Assembly (NCBI GenBank): GCA_965215345.1 | Contig: CBDCDL010000002.1 | Span: forward strand, 4,402,001-4,466,000 | Length of the DNA: 64,000 bases | Source: CATQHW01 sp965215345 | GTDB taxonomy: Bacteria; Spirochaetota; Spirochaetia; SZUA-6; Bin103 | Reading direction: 5' to 3' | Part shown: piece by piece, positions 25,866 to 34,659 of the stretch | Layout of the letters: the number at the start of each line of letters is the position of its first letter | How positions within the stretch are numbered: position 1 is the stretch's first letter | The notes under the pieces: model-generated | What the model saw: the letters and a program-made list of their open reading frames with translations, nothing else | Database searches by the model: none | Told to the model about the DNA's origin: nothing | Made by a program: the position numbers and the translations under genes

Positions 25866-26890
25866 CCGCACTGCAAGCGGTTCTCCACGGCCCGCGCGAC
25901 CTGCACATCGAGCCGGTGGAGCTGGACCCGGATGGGCTCGGCCCGCACGAGGTCCTGGTGGACACCGAGGTGTCGGCTCTCAAGATCGGCACCGACCGCG
26001 GCAACTACGAAGGCGCGGACTACGGCATGCAGCCGATCGAGTACCCGCGTCCGGTCGGCGACAGCAGCGTGGGCGTCGTGCGCTCGGTCGGCAGCGCCGT
26101 CACGCGCGTGGCGGTGGGGGACCGTGTCGCCGACCGCCATGGCCATGCGTCCGCGCACGTGTTCGACGAAACAGGACACCTGACCAAGGTGCCGCCCGGG
26201 GTCGACCCGGAGGACGCGGTCTGGTCGCACCTCTATACGCTGTCCGGCTTCTGCTACCGCAAGGCCGGATTCGAGCCGGGCGAGAACGTCGCCGTGGTCG
26301 GCTTGGGCGTGCTGGGGCTGGGCGCCGTGGCGCTGGGCCCGCTGTTCGGGGCGCGCGTGGTGGCGCTGGGCAACAGCCCCGTGCGCATGGAGATGGCCCG
26401 CCGCATGGGCGCGCACGAGGCGTTCCTGTCCTCCGACCCTGACCTGGCCGGGAAGCTGGATCGGTTCACGGACGGGGTCGGCATCGACCTGGTGATCCTG
26501 ACGGCCAACCCGTGGCCCGCGTACCGGACGTCGGTCGAGGTGGTCCGCTCAGGCGGCCGGGTGTCGATCGTCAGCCTGCTGGGGCGTGGCGAGGAGAAGC
26601 TGGACTTCAACCCGCTGGTGCTCGACTGGTTCTACGACAAGGGCATCTCGCTGATTGCCGTCAACGGCAGTGCCGGCTACCGCTTCCCGGGCGAGCGGGA
26701 CGATCCCGAGCGCTTCTCGTGGAACAACTCATGCGCTCACGTCCTGTCGCTGATGGCCGACGGACGCCTGTCACCCAAGCGGCTGATCACCCACCGAATG
26801 CCGTACCAGGACATGAAGCAGGCTTACGAGATGGCCTACCGTCGCGAGAAGGAGATGCTGGGCGTCGTGTTCGACTGGCGCGGCGCCTGA
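25862..26890 (+). CDS. MDR-family dehydrogenase lacking the catalytic-zinc cysteine
   Basis: A 342-residue medium-chain dehydrogenase/reductase. ATG start overlapping the amidohydrolase stop, with AGGAGG upstream. The Rossmann motif is VVGLGVLGLG. Where zinc enzymes have CGTD, this one has SALKIGTDRG, and the four-Cys structural lobe is absent, so it is a zinc-independent member. C-terminal ITHRMPYQDMKQAYEM is typical. It overlaps the convergent metal permease gene by 55 bases. Confidence 0.85.
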   Translation: MTALQAVLHGPRDLHIEPVELDPDGLGPHEVLVDTEVSALKIGTDRGNYEGADYGMQPIEYPRPVGDSSVGVVRSVGSAVTRVAVGDRVADRHGHASAHVFDETGHLTKVPPGVDPEDAVWSHLYTLSGFCYRKAGFEPGENVAVVGLGVLGLGAVALGPLFGARVVALGNSPVRMEMARRMGAHEAFLSSDPDLAGKLDRFTDGVGIDLVILTANPWPAYRTSVEVVRSGGRVSIVSLLGRGEEKLDFNPLVLDWFYDKGISLIAVNGSAGYRFPGERDDPERFSWNNSCAHVLSLMADGRLSPKRLITHRMPYQDMKQAYEMAYRREKEMLGVVFDWRGA

Positions 26891-27852
26891 GCCGCCGGCG
26901 GCATCCTGCCGTCGATGGACCCGCCTGCCTCCGACGTCGTGCCGGCGTGCCGGGCACCGCGGAGCCGGTGCAGGGCTCGCGCGATCAGGCCGCGTTCCGG
27001 TGCCGCCACCAGCGCAACCGCCACCACCCCCCCGGCCACCACGGTCATCATGCCGGCGGTGCTCGTGTCGGCCAGCCCGAACCAGCGGGGCACCGTGATC
27101 GCGCCGACGTGTCCGCCGACGGCACAGACCAGCGCCACCCCCTGGCCGAACACCAGCAGCGACCACAGCCGGCGGGTGAACAGGCTTGCCACCACGCCGG
27201 GCACGATCAGCATCGCGATCACCAGGATGCTGCCGACGCTCTCGAACGCCGCGACGATGGTCACCGCCACCATCACCATCAGCCCGTAGTGCATGAGGCG
27301 TGCGTTGCAGCCGATCGACCGGGCGAAGTCCTCGTCGAACGAGGTGAGGTTGAGCTCCTTGAACAGCAGCAGGACGAAGGCGAGGTCGGCCGCGAATACC
27401 GCGCCCAGGATCAGCAGCGCCCGCGGCATGCGCACGCCGGCCACCACCACGTCGTTGAGCGGCGCCAGCTCGACCGAGCCGTAGAAGACCGTGTGCACGT
27501 CGATGTGCACGGAGTCGGCGCTGCGCACGATCAGGATCAGGCCGACGGCGAACATGGTCGTGAACACCACGCCCATGGCCGCGCCGCGGTCCACGTTGCC
27601 CACCTGGTGGATGAGCTGCGTGAAGGCGGCGGTGAGCACGCCGGCGACCGCGGCGCCGATCACGATCACGGCCGTGTCCCGGCTCAACGTGGCCAGGAAC
27701 GCGACGGCGATGCCGGGGAGCACGGCGTGGCTGATGGCATCGCCCATCATGCTCATGCGGCGCAGCACCAGGAAGCTGCCGATCAGCGCCGACGCCATGG
27801 CGCTGACCGCGGCCACCACCACGATGCCGGTGTCGAGGGCGGTCCAGGTCAC
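26836..27852 (-). CDS. Metal (Mn/Zn) ABC transporter permease, second subunit
   Basis: A 338-residue ABC-3 type permease with about eight to nine hydrophobic helices; SMMGDAISHAVLPGIAVAF near the N-terminus is the family hallmark, and SVGSILVIAMLIVPGVVA a later one. The GTG start overlaps the preceding permease stop as GTGA. The last about 40 residues (after RGLIARALHRLRG) are polar and run under the convergent dehydrogenase gene, so the true end may be slightly different. Last gene of the importer operon. Inner membrane. Confidence 0.87.
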   Translation of the reverse strand: MTWTALDTGIVVVAAVSAMASALIGSFLVLRRMSMMGDAISHAVLPGIAVAFLATLSRDTAVIVIGAAVAGVLTAAFTQLIHQVGNVDRGAAMGVVFTTMFAVGLILIVRSADSVHIDVHTVFYGSVELAPLNDVVVAGVRMPRALLILGAVFAADLAFVLLLFKELNLTSFDEDFARSIGCNARLMHYGLMVMVAVTIVAAFESVGSILVIAMLIVPGVVASLFTRRLWSLLVFGQGVALVCAVGGHVGAITVPRWFGLADTSTAGMMTVVAGGVVAVALVAAPERGLIARALHRLRGARHAGTTSEAGGSIDGRMPPAAQAPRQSNTTPSISFSRR

Positions 27853-29240
27853 GTGTCGCTGCCCCTCGGCTCGCGCGGACTGGGCAGCTCGTGCGGGCTT
27901 GCGGCCACCGCCGCCGAATCCGCCTGGCCGTCGAGCTCCGCCTCCAGCTCCGCGACCAGGTCCGGTTCCAGCACGTGCTCGATGCGGTCGGCGCCACGGT
28001 CCACGCGGCTGGTGGCGACCTCCGCGTGGCGGATCAGGTACAGCTCCCACAGCCGGTGGTTGCGCACGAGCTGCAGCGCCTGGGCGGCGCCGGTGGGCGT
28101 CAGCCGCACGGAATCCGGGTCGAGCGGCGCCGGCTGCAGCAGGCCGTCCCGATGGCCGGCCCGCATCGCCGCGGCCAGATCGCCCCCGGTCCATCCGCGG
28201 CGATGGGCCAACTGCGCCCGGTCGACCGCGGCTGCCTGCAGATCGGCGCGGCTCGGGGTGGCGCCGAGCCGCCCCTCGACCTGCTCGAACGCCGCCCGCA
28301 GCAGGTGCTCGCGCCGGATCCGGCGGTCGCTTCGGTGGCGCTCGATCAGCATCCGCAGCAGGCCGCGGCGGGTACCGAACAGGACGCTGATGACGAAGCC
28401 GACCGCGGTGGTCGCAACGATGACCGCGCCGGCCGGCAGGCGCGGCACCAGCGCCGACAGCGCGGCCCCGACGAAGCCCCCCAGCGCGCCGATGACCGCG
28501 GACAGGATCGTCATCCTGCGCAGGTTGTAGGTCCAGAAGCGCGCGGCGGCGGCGGGAGTGATCAACAGGGCAACGATCAGGATCAGGCCCACCGCCTGCA
28601 GTCCGATCACCGTGACCGCCACCACCAGCGCCAGCATGAGGACGTCCAGAACCCCGACCGGCAATCCTTGCGACGCGGCATAGTCGGCGTCGAAGCACAA
28701 CATGTTCAGTTCCTTGAACATCAGGGCGGAGCTCACCACCAGCACCAGCGAGGTCACGCCGATCAGCAGGGCGTCGGAGACCAGCATCGACGCCGTCTTG
28801 CCGTAGATGAAGGAGTCGAGCCCGGCGGCCGAGCCGCGGCGCATCTGCTGGATCATCGCGAGCAGCGCGATGCCGACGCCGAAGGACACCGACAGCACGA
28901 TGCCCAGGGCGGCGTCTTCGTGCAGGCGCAGCACGGCGCGCACCACCATCACGGCCGCGATGGCTGCCAGCCCGCCCGCGGCGGCGCCGAGCAACAGTCC
29001 CGGAAACCATTTGCCGGTGCCGCCCAACGCCACCATCACCAGCCACGCCGCCGCGATGCCGGGCAGGGTCGCGTGGCTGACGGCGTCGGACACCAGCGCG
29101 CGCTTGCGGAGCAGGGTGAAGGTGCCGACGATGCCTGCCGCCATGCCCAGGATGCCGACACCGACCACCACGACGCGCGTGTTGAAGTCGCTCAGTGTGA
29201 GCACGCGCAGCACCTGCTCCCACGTCGGCAGGTAGCTCAC
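27849..29240 (-). CDS. Metal (Mn/Zn) ABC transporter permease with C-terminal DtxR-type domain
   Basis: A 463-residue fusion. Residues about 15-290 form an ABC-3 permease with the hallmark ALVSDAVSHATLPGIAAAW and IGLQAVGLILIVALLITPAA. From about 305 a soluble region follows, including LRAAFEQVEGRLG (winged-helix-like) and RLTPTGAAQALQLVRNHRLWE, then ATSRVDRGADRIEHVLEPD, which matches the metal-binding and dimerisation region of DtxR/MntR repressors. GTG start overlaps the ATPase stop (GTGA). Inner membrane with a cytosolic sensor-like tail. Fusions of this kind are known in some other phyla; a role as metal sensor is inferred. Confidence 0.85.
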   Translation of the reverse strand: MSYLPTWEQVLRVLTLSDFNTRVVVVGVGILGMAAGIVGTFTLLRKRALVSDAVSHATLPGIAAAWLVMVALGGTGKWFPGLLLGAAAGGLAAIAAVMVVRAVLRLHEDAALGIVLSVSFGVGIALLAMIQQMRRGSAAGLDSFIYGKTASMLVSDALLIGVTSLVLVVSSALMFKELNMLCFDADYAASQGLPVGVLDVLMLALVVAVTVIGLQAVGLILIVALLITPAAAARFWTYNLRRMTILSAVIGALGGFVGAALSALVPRLPAGAVIVATTAVGFVISVLFGTRRGLLRMLIERHRSDRRIRREHLLRAAFEQVEGRLGATPSRADLQAAAVDRAQLAHRRGWTGGDLAAAMRAGHRDGLLQPAPLDPDSVRLTPTGAAQALQLVRNHRLWELYLIRHAEVATSRVDRGADRIEHVLEPDLVAELEAELDGQADSAAVAASPHELPSPREPRGSDT

Positions 29241-30013
29241 GCGCCGCTCCCGCGCCGGCCCAGCGCGTCGACGGCACGGTCCAGCAGGGTCAGCCGTCCA
29301 CCGTAGGTCTTGTGCAGGTTGTCGTCCGTGAACACGTCGGCGACCCTCCCGTAGGCGACCACCCGCAGGTTGAGCATCAACAGGTCGTCGAAGTAGCTGT
29401 CGACCGTCTGCAGATCGTGGTGCACGACGAACACGCTCTTGCCTTCCCGCCGCAGGCGCTGCAGCAGATCGACGATCGTGCGCTCGGTGGCGGCGTCCAC
29501 GCCCGCGAACGGCTCGTCCATGAAGAAGACGCGAGGGGCCTGGGCCAGCGCGCGGGCGAGGAACAGGCGCTGCTGCTGTCCGCCGGAGAGCTCCGAGATC
29601 TGACGGCCGGCGTAGTCGGCCATCCCGACCAGGTCCATGGCCGCAAGGGCCGCCTCGCGGGTCGCGCGGCGCACCGGGCGCAGCCAGCCCACCGACCGGT
29701 AGAGGCCCATGGCGACCAGGTCCAGCGCGCTCACCGGGTAGTCCCAGTCCACGCTCTCGCGCTGCGGCACGTACGCCACCAGCGGCCGCTGCCGCCGGTA
29801 CGGCTTGCCGTAGATGCTCACCGACCCCGCCACCCGCGGCACCAGGTCCAGCACTCCCTTGAGCAGGGTGCTCTTGCCGGCGCCGTTGGGGCCGACGATG
29901 CCCGTGATCGCCCCGTCACGGGCGGTCACGTCGACGTCCCACAGCACCGGTCTCCGCCGGTAGGCGATGGTCAGGCCGCGGACGGTCAGCGGGCTGCCGG
30001 CCGGGCGGTTCAC
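29237..30013 (-). CDS. Metal (Mn/Zn) ABC transporter ATP-binding protein
   Basis: A 258-residue ATPase for the importer. Walker A GPNGAGKST, Q-loop VAYVPQRESVDWDYP (the WDYP after the Q-loop is typical of Mn/Zn importers), signature LSGGQQQR, Walker B FFMDEPFAGVD and switch histidine VVHHD. GTG start overlaps the stop of the binding protein gene as GTGA. The frame is open far upstream, but that is the antisense of the binding-protein gene. Confidence 0.9.
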   Translation of the reverse strand: MNRPAGSPLTVRGLTIAYRRRPVLWDVDVTARDGAITGIVGPNGAGKSTLLKGVLDLVPRVAGSVSIYGKPYRRQRPLVAYVPQRESVDWDYPVSALDLVAMGLYRSVGWLRPVRRATREAALAAMDLVGMADYAGRQISELSGGQQQRLFLARALAQAPRVFFMDEPFAGVDAATERTIVDLLQRLRREGKSVFVVHHDLQTVDSYFDDLLMLNLRVVAYGRVADVFTDDNLHKTYGGRLTLLDRAVDALGRRGSGA

Positions 30014-31047
30014 GATCCGTCCCCGACGGCGTGGGACAGCAGTCCCTGGAAGCCGCGTTCCGGAGCTTCGCCGCCCAGCGCCCGCGCGACCGTGGTGACG
30101 TTGTGGTCCAGCATGCCGACGTAGGTGCCCTCGTAGGTTCCCGGCTGTCCCATCGCGTCCGAGAACAGCTCGCCGCCCACGACCACGGTGTGGCCGCGCG
30201 CGTCCGCTCCCTCGATCAGGGCGCGGACGTTGCGGTCGGCGATGGTGGTCTCCACGAACACCGCCGCGATGCGCCGCGTGACCAGCAGGTCCACCAGCCG
30301 GTTGATGCGGTCGAGCCCCGCCTCCGACTCGGTCGAGATACCCTGGATGCCTGCCACCTCCAGCCCGTAGGCGCGGCCGAAGTAGTTGAACGCGTCGTGG
30401 GCGGTCACCAGCATGCGCTGCTGCTCCGGAATCGAGCCCAGCGCCTGGAGCGCATACTCGTGCAGCTTGCCCAGGGTCACGGTGTAATCCGCCGAGCGCT
30501 CCCGGTAGCCGCTCGCCCCGTCCGGGTCGAAGGCGACCAGCGCCTCGGTGACCGCGTGCACGGCCTGCGTCCAGCCCGACACGTCCATCCACAGGTGCGG
30601 ATCGAAGTGGCCGGCGAACTCCGCCGGCTGCAGCAGCAGCGACTCGTCCACCAGCTCGGTGACCGCGTGCACGCGGCGGCTGCCGGCCACCTTGATGAGG
30701 GTGTCGGTCATCTTGCCCTCGAGGAGGAGCCCCGAGTAGAAGACGATGTCGGCGTCCATCAGCGCCGCCACGTCGCTGCGGGTCGGGACGTACAGGTGCG
30801 GATCGACGCCCTCGCCGATGATCGAAACCACGCTGCCGCGGTCCCCGGCCACTTGGCGGACGATGTCGGCGACCATGCCGGTGGTGGCCGTGATCCGGTA
30901 GGGATAGGTGCGCTCATCGGTGCCGCTGTCGGCCGGCGCGGCGGATGCCCCGTCCGGCGAGCCGCCGCCGCACGCGGCGAGCACCAGCACGGCGAGGGCC
31001 GTCACGAGCGCGGTCCGCCACACGTCTTTCTTTTGCATCCAGAACAT
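30010..31047 (-). CDS. Metal-binding lipoprotein of Mn/Zn ABC importer (ZnuA/TroA-like)
   Basis: Cluster A-I solute-binding protein of about 345 residues, anchored outside the inner membrane. ATG 31047 is preceded by GAAGGG; a second ATG three codons on gives the same signal (RTALVTALAVLVL, lipobox LAAC). Metal ligands expected from the family are the His in GVDPHLYVP, the His in FDPHLWMD, the His in TAHDAFNYFG and an acidic residue in FVETTIADRN. No long His-rich loop, which favours Mn (or Fe) over Zn but does not prove it. First gene of the operon; the palindrome at 31050-31069 covers its ribosome site. Confidence 0.88.
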   Translation of the reverse strand: MFWMQKKDVWRTALVTALAVLVLAACGGGSPDGASAAPADSGTDERTYPYRITATTGMVADIVRQVAGDRGSVVSIIGEGVDPHLYVPTRSDVAALMDADIVFYSGLLLEGKMTDTLIKVAGSRRVHAVTELVDESLLLQPAEFAGHFDPHLWMDVSGWTQAVHAVTEALVAFDPDGASGYRERSADYTVTLGKLHEYALQALGSIPEQQRMLVTAHDAFNYFGRAYGLEVAGIQGISTESEAGLDRINRLVDLLVTRRIAAVFVETTIADRNVRALIEGADARGHTVVVGGELFSDAMGQPGTYEGTYVGMLDHNVTTVARALGGEAPERGFQGLLSHAVGDGS

Positions 31048-31049
31048 TC

Positions 31050-31069
31050 TATTTTGACCCTTCAAAATA
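31050..31069 (-). promoter_or_regulatory. Putative metal-repressor operator
   Basis: A perfect 8-bp inverted repeat, TATTTTGA and TCAAAATA, with a four-base spacer lies two bases upstream of the metal-binding lipoprotein ATG and includes its GAAGGG ribosome site. It is strikingly A+T-rich in a G+C-rich context. Position and symmetry suit a DtxR/MntR/TroR- or Fur-type operator. The binding protein is inferred. Confidence 0.55.
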
Positions 31070-31189
31070 AGACCGTAGACATGGAGAGCCGGACGCGTCA
31101 AGCAGGCGCCTCCGGGTTTCGGACGGCCGCAGTACCCGACGCCTGTGGGGTGGCGCGGTGAACGGGGATGGAGTCACACTGCGCGCGTC

Positions 31190-31990
31190 ATGAACTCTGA
31201 AGGGAACGCCGCACCGGCGTTCGAGAACCGCGTCAAGCGGCTGCTGTCGTCCGGCAGGGCGGCGTGGGGCGTCGGCGCGATAGACGAATCGGAATACTCC
31301 GCCAAGCTCGCGATCAACTGCGACCCGGACTTCCTCTGGATCGACCTGGAGCATCGCCCCTACGGGGTCAACGAGGTGCGCTGGTCGCCGATCCTGTGCC
31401 GCCAGAAGGGCGTCGTGCCGATGGTTCGCGTGCCCAGTCTGGACGCGAGCATCATCAAGAAGGCGCTCGACATCGGCGCCAGCACGGTGATGGTGCCGCA
31501 GGTAGGAACCGAGGACGAGGCCAGGCGCGCCGTCGAGTACGCCAAGTATCCGCCGCAGGGATCGCGCGGCATCACACCGACCTGGACCACCTACCTGGAC
31601 GTCAGTTGGGACGACTACCTGCCGGCGGCCAACGACGAGACCTGCGTGATCGTGCAGATCGAGAGCCCCGAGGGCATCGCCAACCTGGATGCCATCGCGG
31701 CGGTCGAGGGGGTGGACGTGGTGTTCGCCGGGCCGGCCGACCTGTCGGCGTCCCTGGGGGTCATCGGGCAGCCCCAACACCCGAAGGTGCAGGCGTTCAT
31801 CGCCGAGTTCCCGCGGCGGGTCGGCGCCTTCGGCAAGCCGGCGGGCATCACCTGGCTGGGCGTCGAGCCCTCCAGGAAGGCGTACGACCAGGGGTACCGG
31901 TTCATCAACATCGGCTCCCTGGGCTACCTCGGCACCGTTGGGCTCACGGCGGGGCTTGCAGAAGTACGCGCGCACGAACGCCCGGGCTGA
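31190..31990 (+). CDS. HpcH/HpaI aldolase family protein
   Basis: A 266-residue class II aldolase (HpcH/HpaI, TIM barrel) that cleaves or forms 2-keto-3-deoxy acids. Conserved pieces: FLWIDLEHRPYG, the catalytic His region; PMVRVPS; the metal-binding Glu and Asp in VQIESPEGI and VFAGPADLSASLG. ATG 31190 is the best match to family length; an in-frame GTG at 31145 is possible. Followed 25 bases later by an M20 peptidase. Transcribed away from the metal importer. Confidence 0.87.
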   Translation: MNSEGNAAPAFENRVKRLLSSGRAAWGVGAIDESEYSAKLAINCDPDFLWIDLEHRPYGVNEVRWSPILCRQKGVVPMVRVPSLDASIIKKALDIGASTVMVPQVGTEDEARRAVEYAKYPPQGSRGITPTWTTYLDVSWDDYLPAANDETCVIVQIESPEGIANLDAIAAVEGVDVVFAGPADLSASLGVIGQPQHPKVQAFIAEFPRRVGAFGKPAGITWLGVEPSRKAYDQGYRFINIGSLGYLGTVGLTAGLAEVRAHERPG

Positions 31991-32015
31991 ACGAGGCGGC
32001 CACCGAGGAGACACG

Positions 32016-33107
32016 ATGATCGATTCCCGACGACTGCTCGACACCTTCCTGACGATCCTGCGCATCGACAGCTACCACCCGAACGAGGATCCCGTGATCG
32101 ACGCCCTGCGGCCCAAGCTGGAAGGCGCCGGGGTCCGCCTGAGCGTTGACCCGCACCGCAACGTCCTTGGCTTCTGGCCGGGCTCTGAGGAGCGGGCCGG
32201 CGAGGAGCCGGTCCTGCTGTGCGCGCACACCGACACGGTGCGGCCGACCCCGGGCATGGAGCCGGTGATCCGCGACGGCGCGGTGCACACCGACGGATCG
32301 AGCGTGCTCGGCGCCGACGACAAGGCGGCCGTGGCAGCGATCGTCGAAGCGGTGGAGGCGATCGCGGCCTCCGGCGCGCCGCATCCGCCCGTGGAGGTCC
32401 TGTTCACGGTGGGCGAGGATGTCGGTCACATCGGCTCCAAGGCGTTCGACGTGGCCGAGGTGCGTTCGCGCATGGCCTTCGTGCCCGACGTCGACGGCCC
32501 GGTGGGCGGCATCATCATGGCGGGTCCGACGGCGGAGAGCTTCCACGTCACCTTCCACGGCCGCGCCGCGCACGCCGGAACCGAGCCGGAGGAAGGCCGC
32601 AACGCACTGCAGATGGCCGCGCGGGCGATCGACCGCATGCAGCTCGGCCGCGTCGACGGCGAGACCACCGCCAACGCCGGGGTGCTGACCGGCGGCGAGG
32701 CGGCCAACATCATCCCGCCGGAGGCCACGCTTACCCTGCAGGTGCGCAGCCTGGACCGGGAGAAGTTCCGCGTCCATCGCGACGCGCTGGTGGAATGCTG
32801 CCGGCGGGGCGCCGAGGCATTCGGCGGCACCATCGACGTGGAGTCGAAAGGCGGTACCGAAGGCTATCGGTTCGGCGAGGACGATCCGCCCGTGCGGCGC
32901 GCGGAGGCGGCGATCCGGGCGGCCGGACTGGATCCGTGGCGCGCCACCACCTGCGGCGGCAGCGACGCCAACGAGTTCAACGCCAAGGGGCTGCCGACCG
33001 TGGTGATCTCGGTCGGCTACCTGGACATCCATACCAACCAGGAGTCGATGCCGATCGACGAGCTGGAGAAGCTTGCGGAGGTGTGCCGGCGGCTGATGCT
33101 CGGATAA
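32016..33107 (+). CDS. M20 family metallopeptidase (PepT-like)
   Basis: A 363-residue zinc aminopeptidase/deacylase. Start ATG 32016 after GAGGAG. Metal ligands in order: LCAHTDTV (His, Asp), LGADDKAA (bridging Asp), FTVGEDVG (general-base Glu followed by Asp in the metal position), FVPDVDGP (Asp) and DIHTNQES (His). The dimerisation domain FHGRAAHAGTEPEEGRNAL sits in the middle. Closest to tripeptide aminopeptidase-like proteins. Substrate uncertain. Confidence 0.87.
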   Translation: MIDSRRLLDTFLTILRIDSYHPNEDPVIDALRPKLEGAGVRLSVDPHRNVLGFWPGSEERAGEEPVLLCAHTDTVRPTPGMEPVIRDGAVHTDGSSVLGADDKAAVAAIVEAVEAIAASGAPHPPVEVLFTVGEDVGHIGSKAFDVAEVRSRMAFVPDVDGPVGGIIMAGPTAESFHVTFHGRAAHAGTEPEEGRNALQMAARAIDRMQLGRVDGETTANAGVLTGGEAANIIPPEATLTLQVRSLDREKFRVHRDALVECCRRGAEAFGGTIDVESKGGTEGYRFGEDDPPVRRAEAAIRAAGLDPWRATTCGGSDANEFNAKGLPTVVISVGYLDIHTNQESMPIDELEKLAEVCRRLMLG

Positions 33108-33122
33108 CGGGAGCCGGCCCGC

Positions 33123-33941
33123 TCAGCGGATCTCCAGTCCCACGTCCACCAGCCCCTGGGCCATGCGCCGGCGCCGTTCGCTGCCGGACTCCAGCAGGGC
33201 GCGGGGGGCGCCGATGGGGCCGCCCCAGCCAGAGCGCGAGTGCAGGTAGGCGATCTGCTGCGGGGTCCTGGGCTTGGCCAGGAACGACAGCGCCACCTGC
33301 AGGCGCAGCCCGCCGGAACCGAACGCGGCGTGCGGCAGGTCCTCGGTGAAGACCAGCACGTCGCCCGGCCGCGTCGGCAGCAGCACGTGCGGGACCTCCT
33401 CCGGGGCCAGCCCCCATGGCCTGAAGTCGTCACGCGTGTTGCGGTTGCGGACCGGCAGGAAGTAGTCGGGCGGGTCGCACCAGCGGTCGTCGATCATGCG
33501 CAGGTAGTTGCGGTGGGCTCCCGGGAGCACCCGCAGGCAGCCTTCGTCCGGCCCCAGATCGTCCAGGTAGAGCGCGACCTTGATGTGCGGGACCGCCCAG
33601 GTGACCGCACCGCTGCCGCCGTGCCAAGGCGTGTCGCCGTCGTACCAACTGCAGGCCGAGCCCTCGTAGAGAAAGTCGTGTCCCAGCAGCTTGTGGGGGA
33701 TGTCGTGCAGCCGGTCGTCGTCCAGCAGCCGGGCATGACGCTCGCCCTTCTCGCAGAGACCGGCGACGCCGGCGGCGGTCGTCCGGTCCCAGCCCGGGTT
33801 CTCGGCGAGGGTGATCTCCTTGCACTCGACGCGCAGCGCCTCGGCCTCCGCGCGGGAGAGCAGGCCGGGCAGCGACAGGAACCCGAACGCGTTGAAGCGC
33901 GCCACGTCCTCCGGACGCAGCCCGCCGGGGACGGCGTGCAT
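33123..33941 (-). CDS. PhyH family protein with HxG in place of HxD
   Basis: A 272-residue member of the Fe(II)/2-oxoglutarate PhyH family. Alignment by eye with the PhyH at 15.9 kb is straightforward (GDTPWHGGSG against GDTTWHSDHD; YLDDLGPDEGCLRVLPGAHR against YLDPVDAGSGCLRVFPGS). It shows that the metal-binding Asp of the HxD motif is Gly here. The distal His (EDLPHAAFGSGG) and the Arg (LRLQVAL) remain. HxG/HxA is the arrangement seen in radical halogenases of this superfamily, where chloride takes the Asp position, but catalytically dead members also exist. Convergent with the M20 gene. Confidence 0.82.
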   Translation of the reverse strand: MHAVPGGLRPEDVARFNAFGFLSLPGLLSRAEAEALRVECKEITLAENPGWDRTTAAGVAGLCEKGERHARLLDDDRLHDIPHKLLGHDFLYEGSACSWYDGDTPWHGGSGAVTWAVPHIKVALYLDDLGPDEGCLRVLPGAHRNYLRMIDDRWCDPPDYFLPVRNRNTRDDFRPWGLAPEEVPHVLLPTRPGDVLVFTEDLPHAAFGSGGLRLQVALSFLAKPRTPQQIAYLHSRSGWGGPIGAPRALLESGSERRRRMAQGLVDVGLEIR

Positions 33942-34047
33942 GGCAGCACGCTATCCGATCCGGCGGGGCCGGCCAACCGGCAGAGGGTGAGGTTATCAAG
34001 CAGGCGACCTATACTCCCAGACCGACGTACCCGGCATCGCAGCAGTA

Positions 34048-34659
34048 ATGAACGGCCGTAACCGTACTTGTGGCAATCAGCGGCTCTTTGTATCTTTCGG
34101 TCTGGCGGCTGCGGCATTGGCTGGGTGTCTCGTGACGGCTTGCCCCTTAGTAGCCGAGCGGGTCGGTCCTGGGTCAGGGACGGAGGATTGCGCGATAGTA
34201 TGGACACTTGAAGCCACCAATGCGGCTAGCGAACGCGTCTGGATAAGACTGGTATTTCCCGACCAGTCGTGGGATCCCCTGCCAGTAAACAATGGCCGTC
34301 GTGGCATCGTCGTCCTGGAGAGCGGCGAAACGAAGGTGGACGATATGTTCGTTGGACCCATTGGATGCCCCAGACCGAGGGAGGGCAACCGCCTCGTAGC
34401 GTCGCTCGATGAGATACACTTTTTCCGTGAGGGTGCGAGCCAACCATACAGGAGCTTTGTCTATCTGACACGTATGTGTGACGGGTCCTCCGACTCCTGT
34501 AGCGATGAAAGGTTTTACCACCGATCGTCGAACGGAACGTGGGAAAGGCTGTTCGTGGAGTCGCCGGATCGCCCGTTCTACCTCCAGAGAGACAAGGACG
34601 ATCCGGACTTGGCCAGGATCGTGATCACGTTCGGATGCACAGTCGGGACCGAGGTGCTG
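34048..34659 (+). CDS. Hypothetical lipoprotein, 3' end unclear
   Basis: N-terminal signal with a lipobox-like ALAGC, followed by CLVTACPLVAERV. About 200 residues look like a genuine secreted domain (ASERVWIRLVFPDQSWDP, RRGIVVLESGETKVDDMF, ARIVITFGCTVGTEVL), with several Cys that could form disulfides. Base composition is clearly lower in G+C than the neighbours. The open frame continues to 34914, but after about residue 204 it becomes Arg/Gly-rich and implausible, so I end the credible part here. No family recognised. Confidence 0.5.

Noticed and set aside
26836..29277. 813-codon minus-strand frame treated as one protein
   Set aside because: Only the last 338 codons (from GTG 27852) encode a real permease; the rest is an off-frame reading of the fused permease gene.
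29237..30592. N-terminal extension of the metal ATPase to 30592
   Set aside because: The extra 193 codons are the off-frame reading of the binding-protein gene; GTG 30013 gives a normal 258-residue ATPase.
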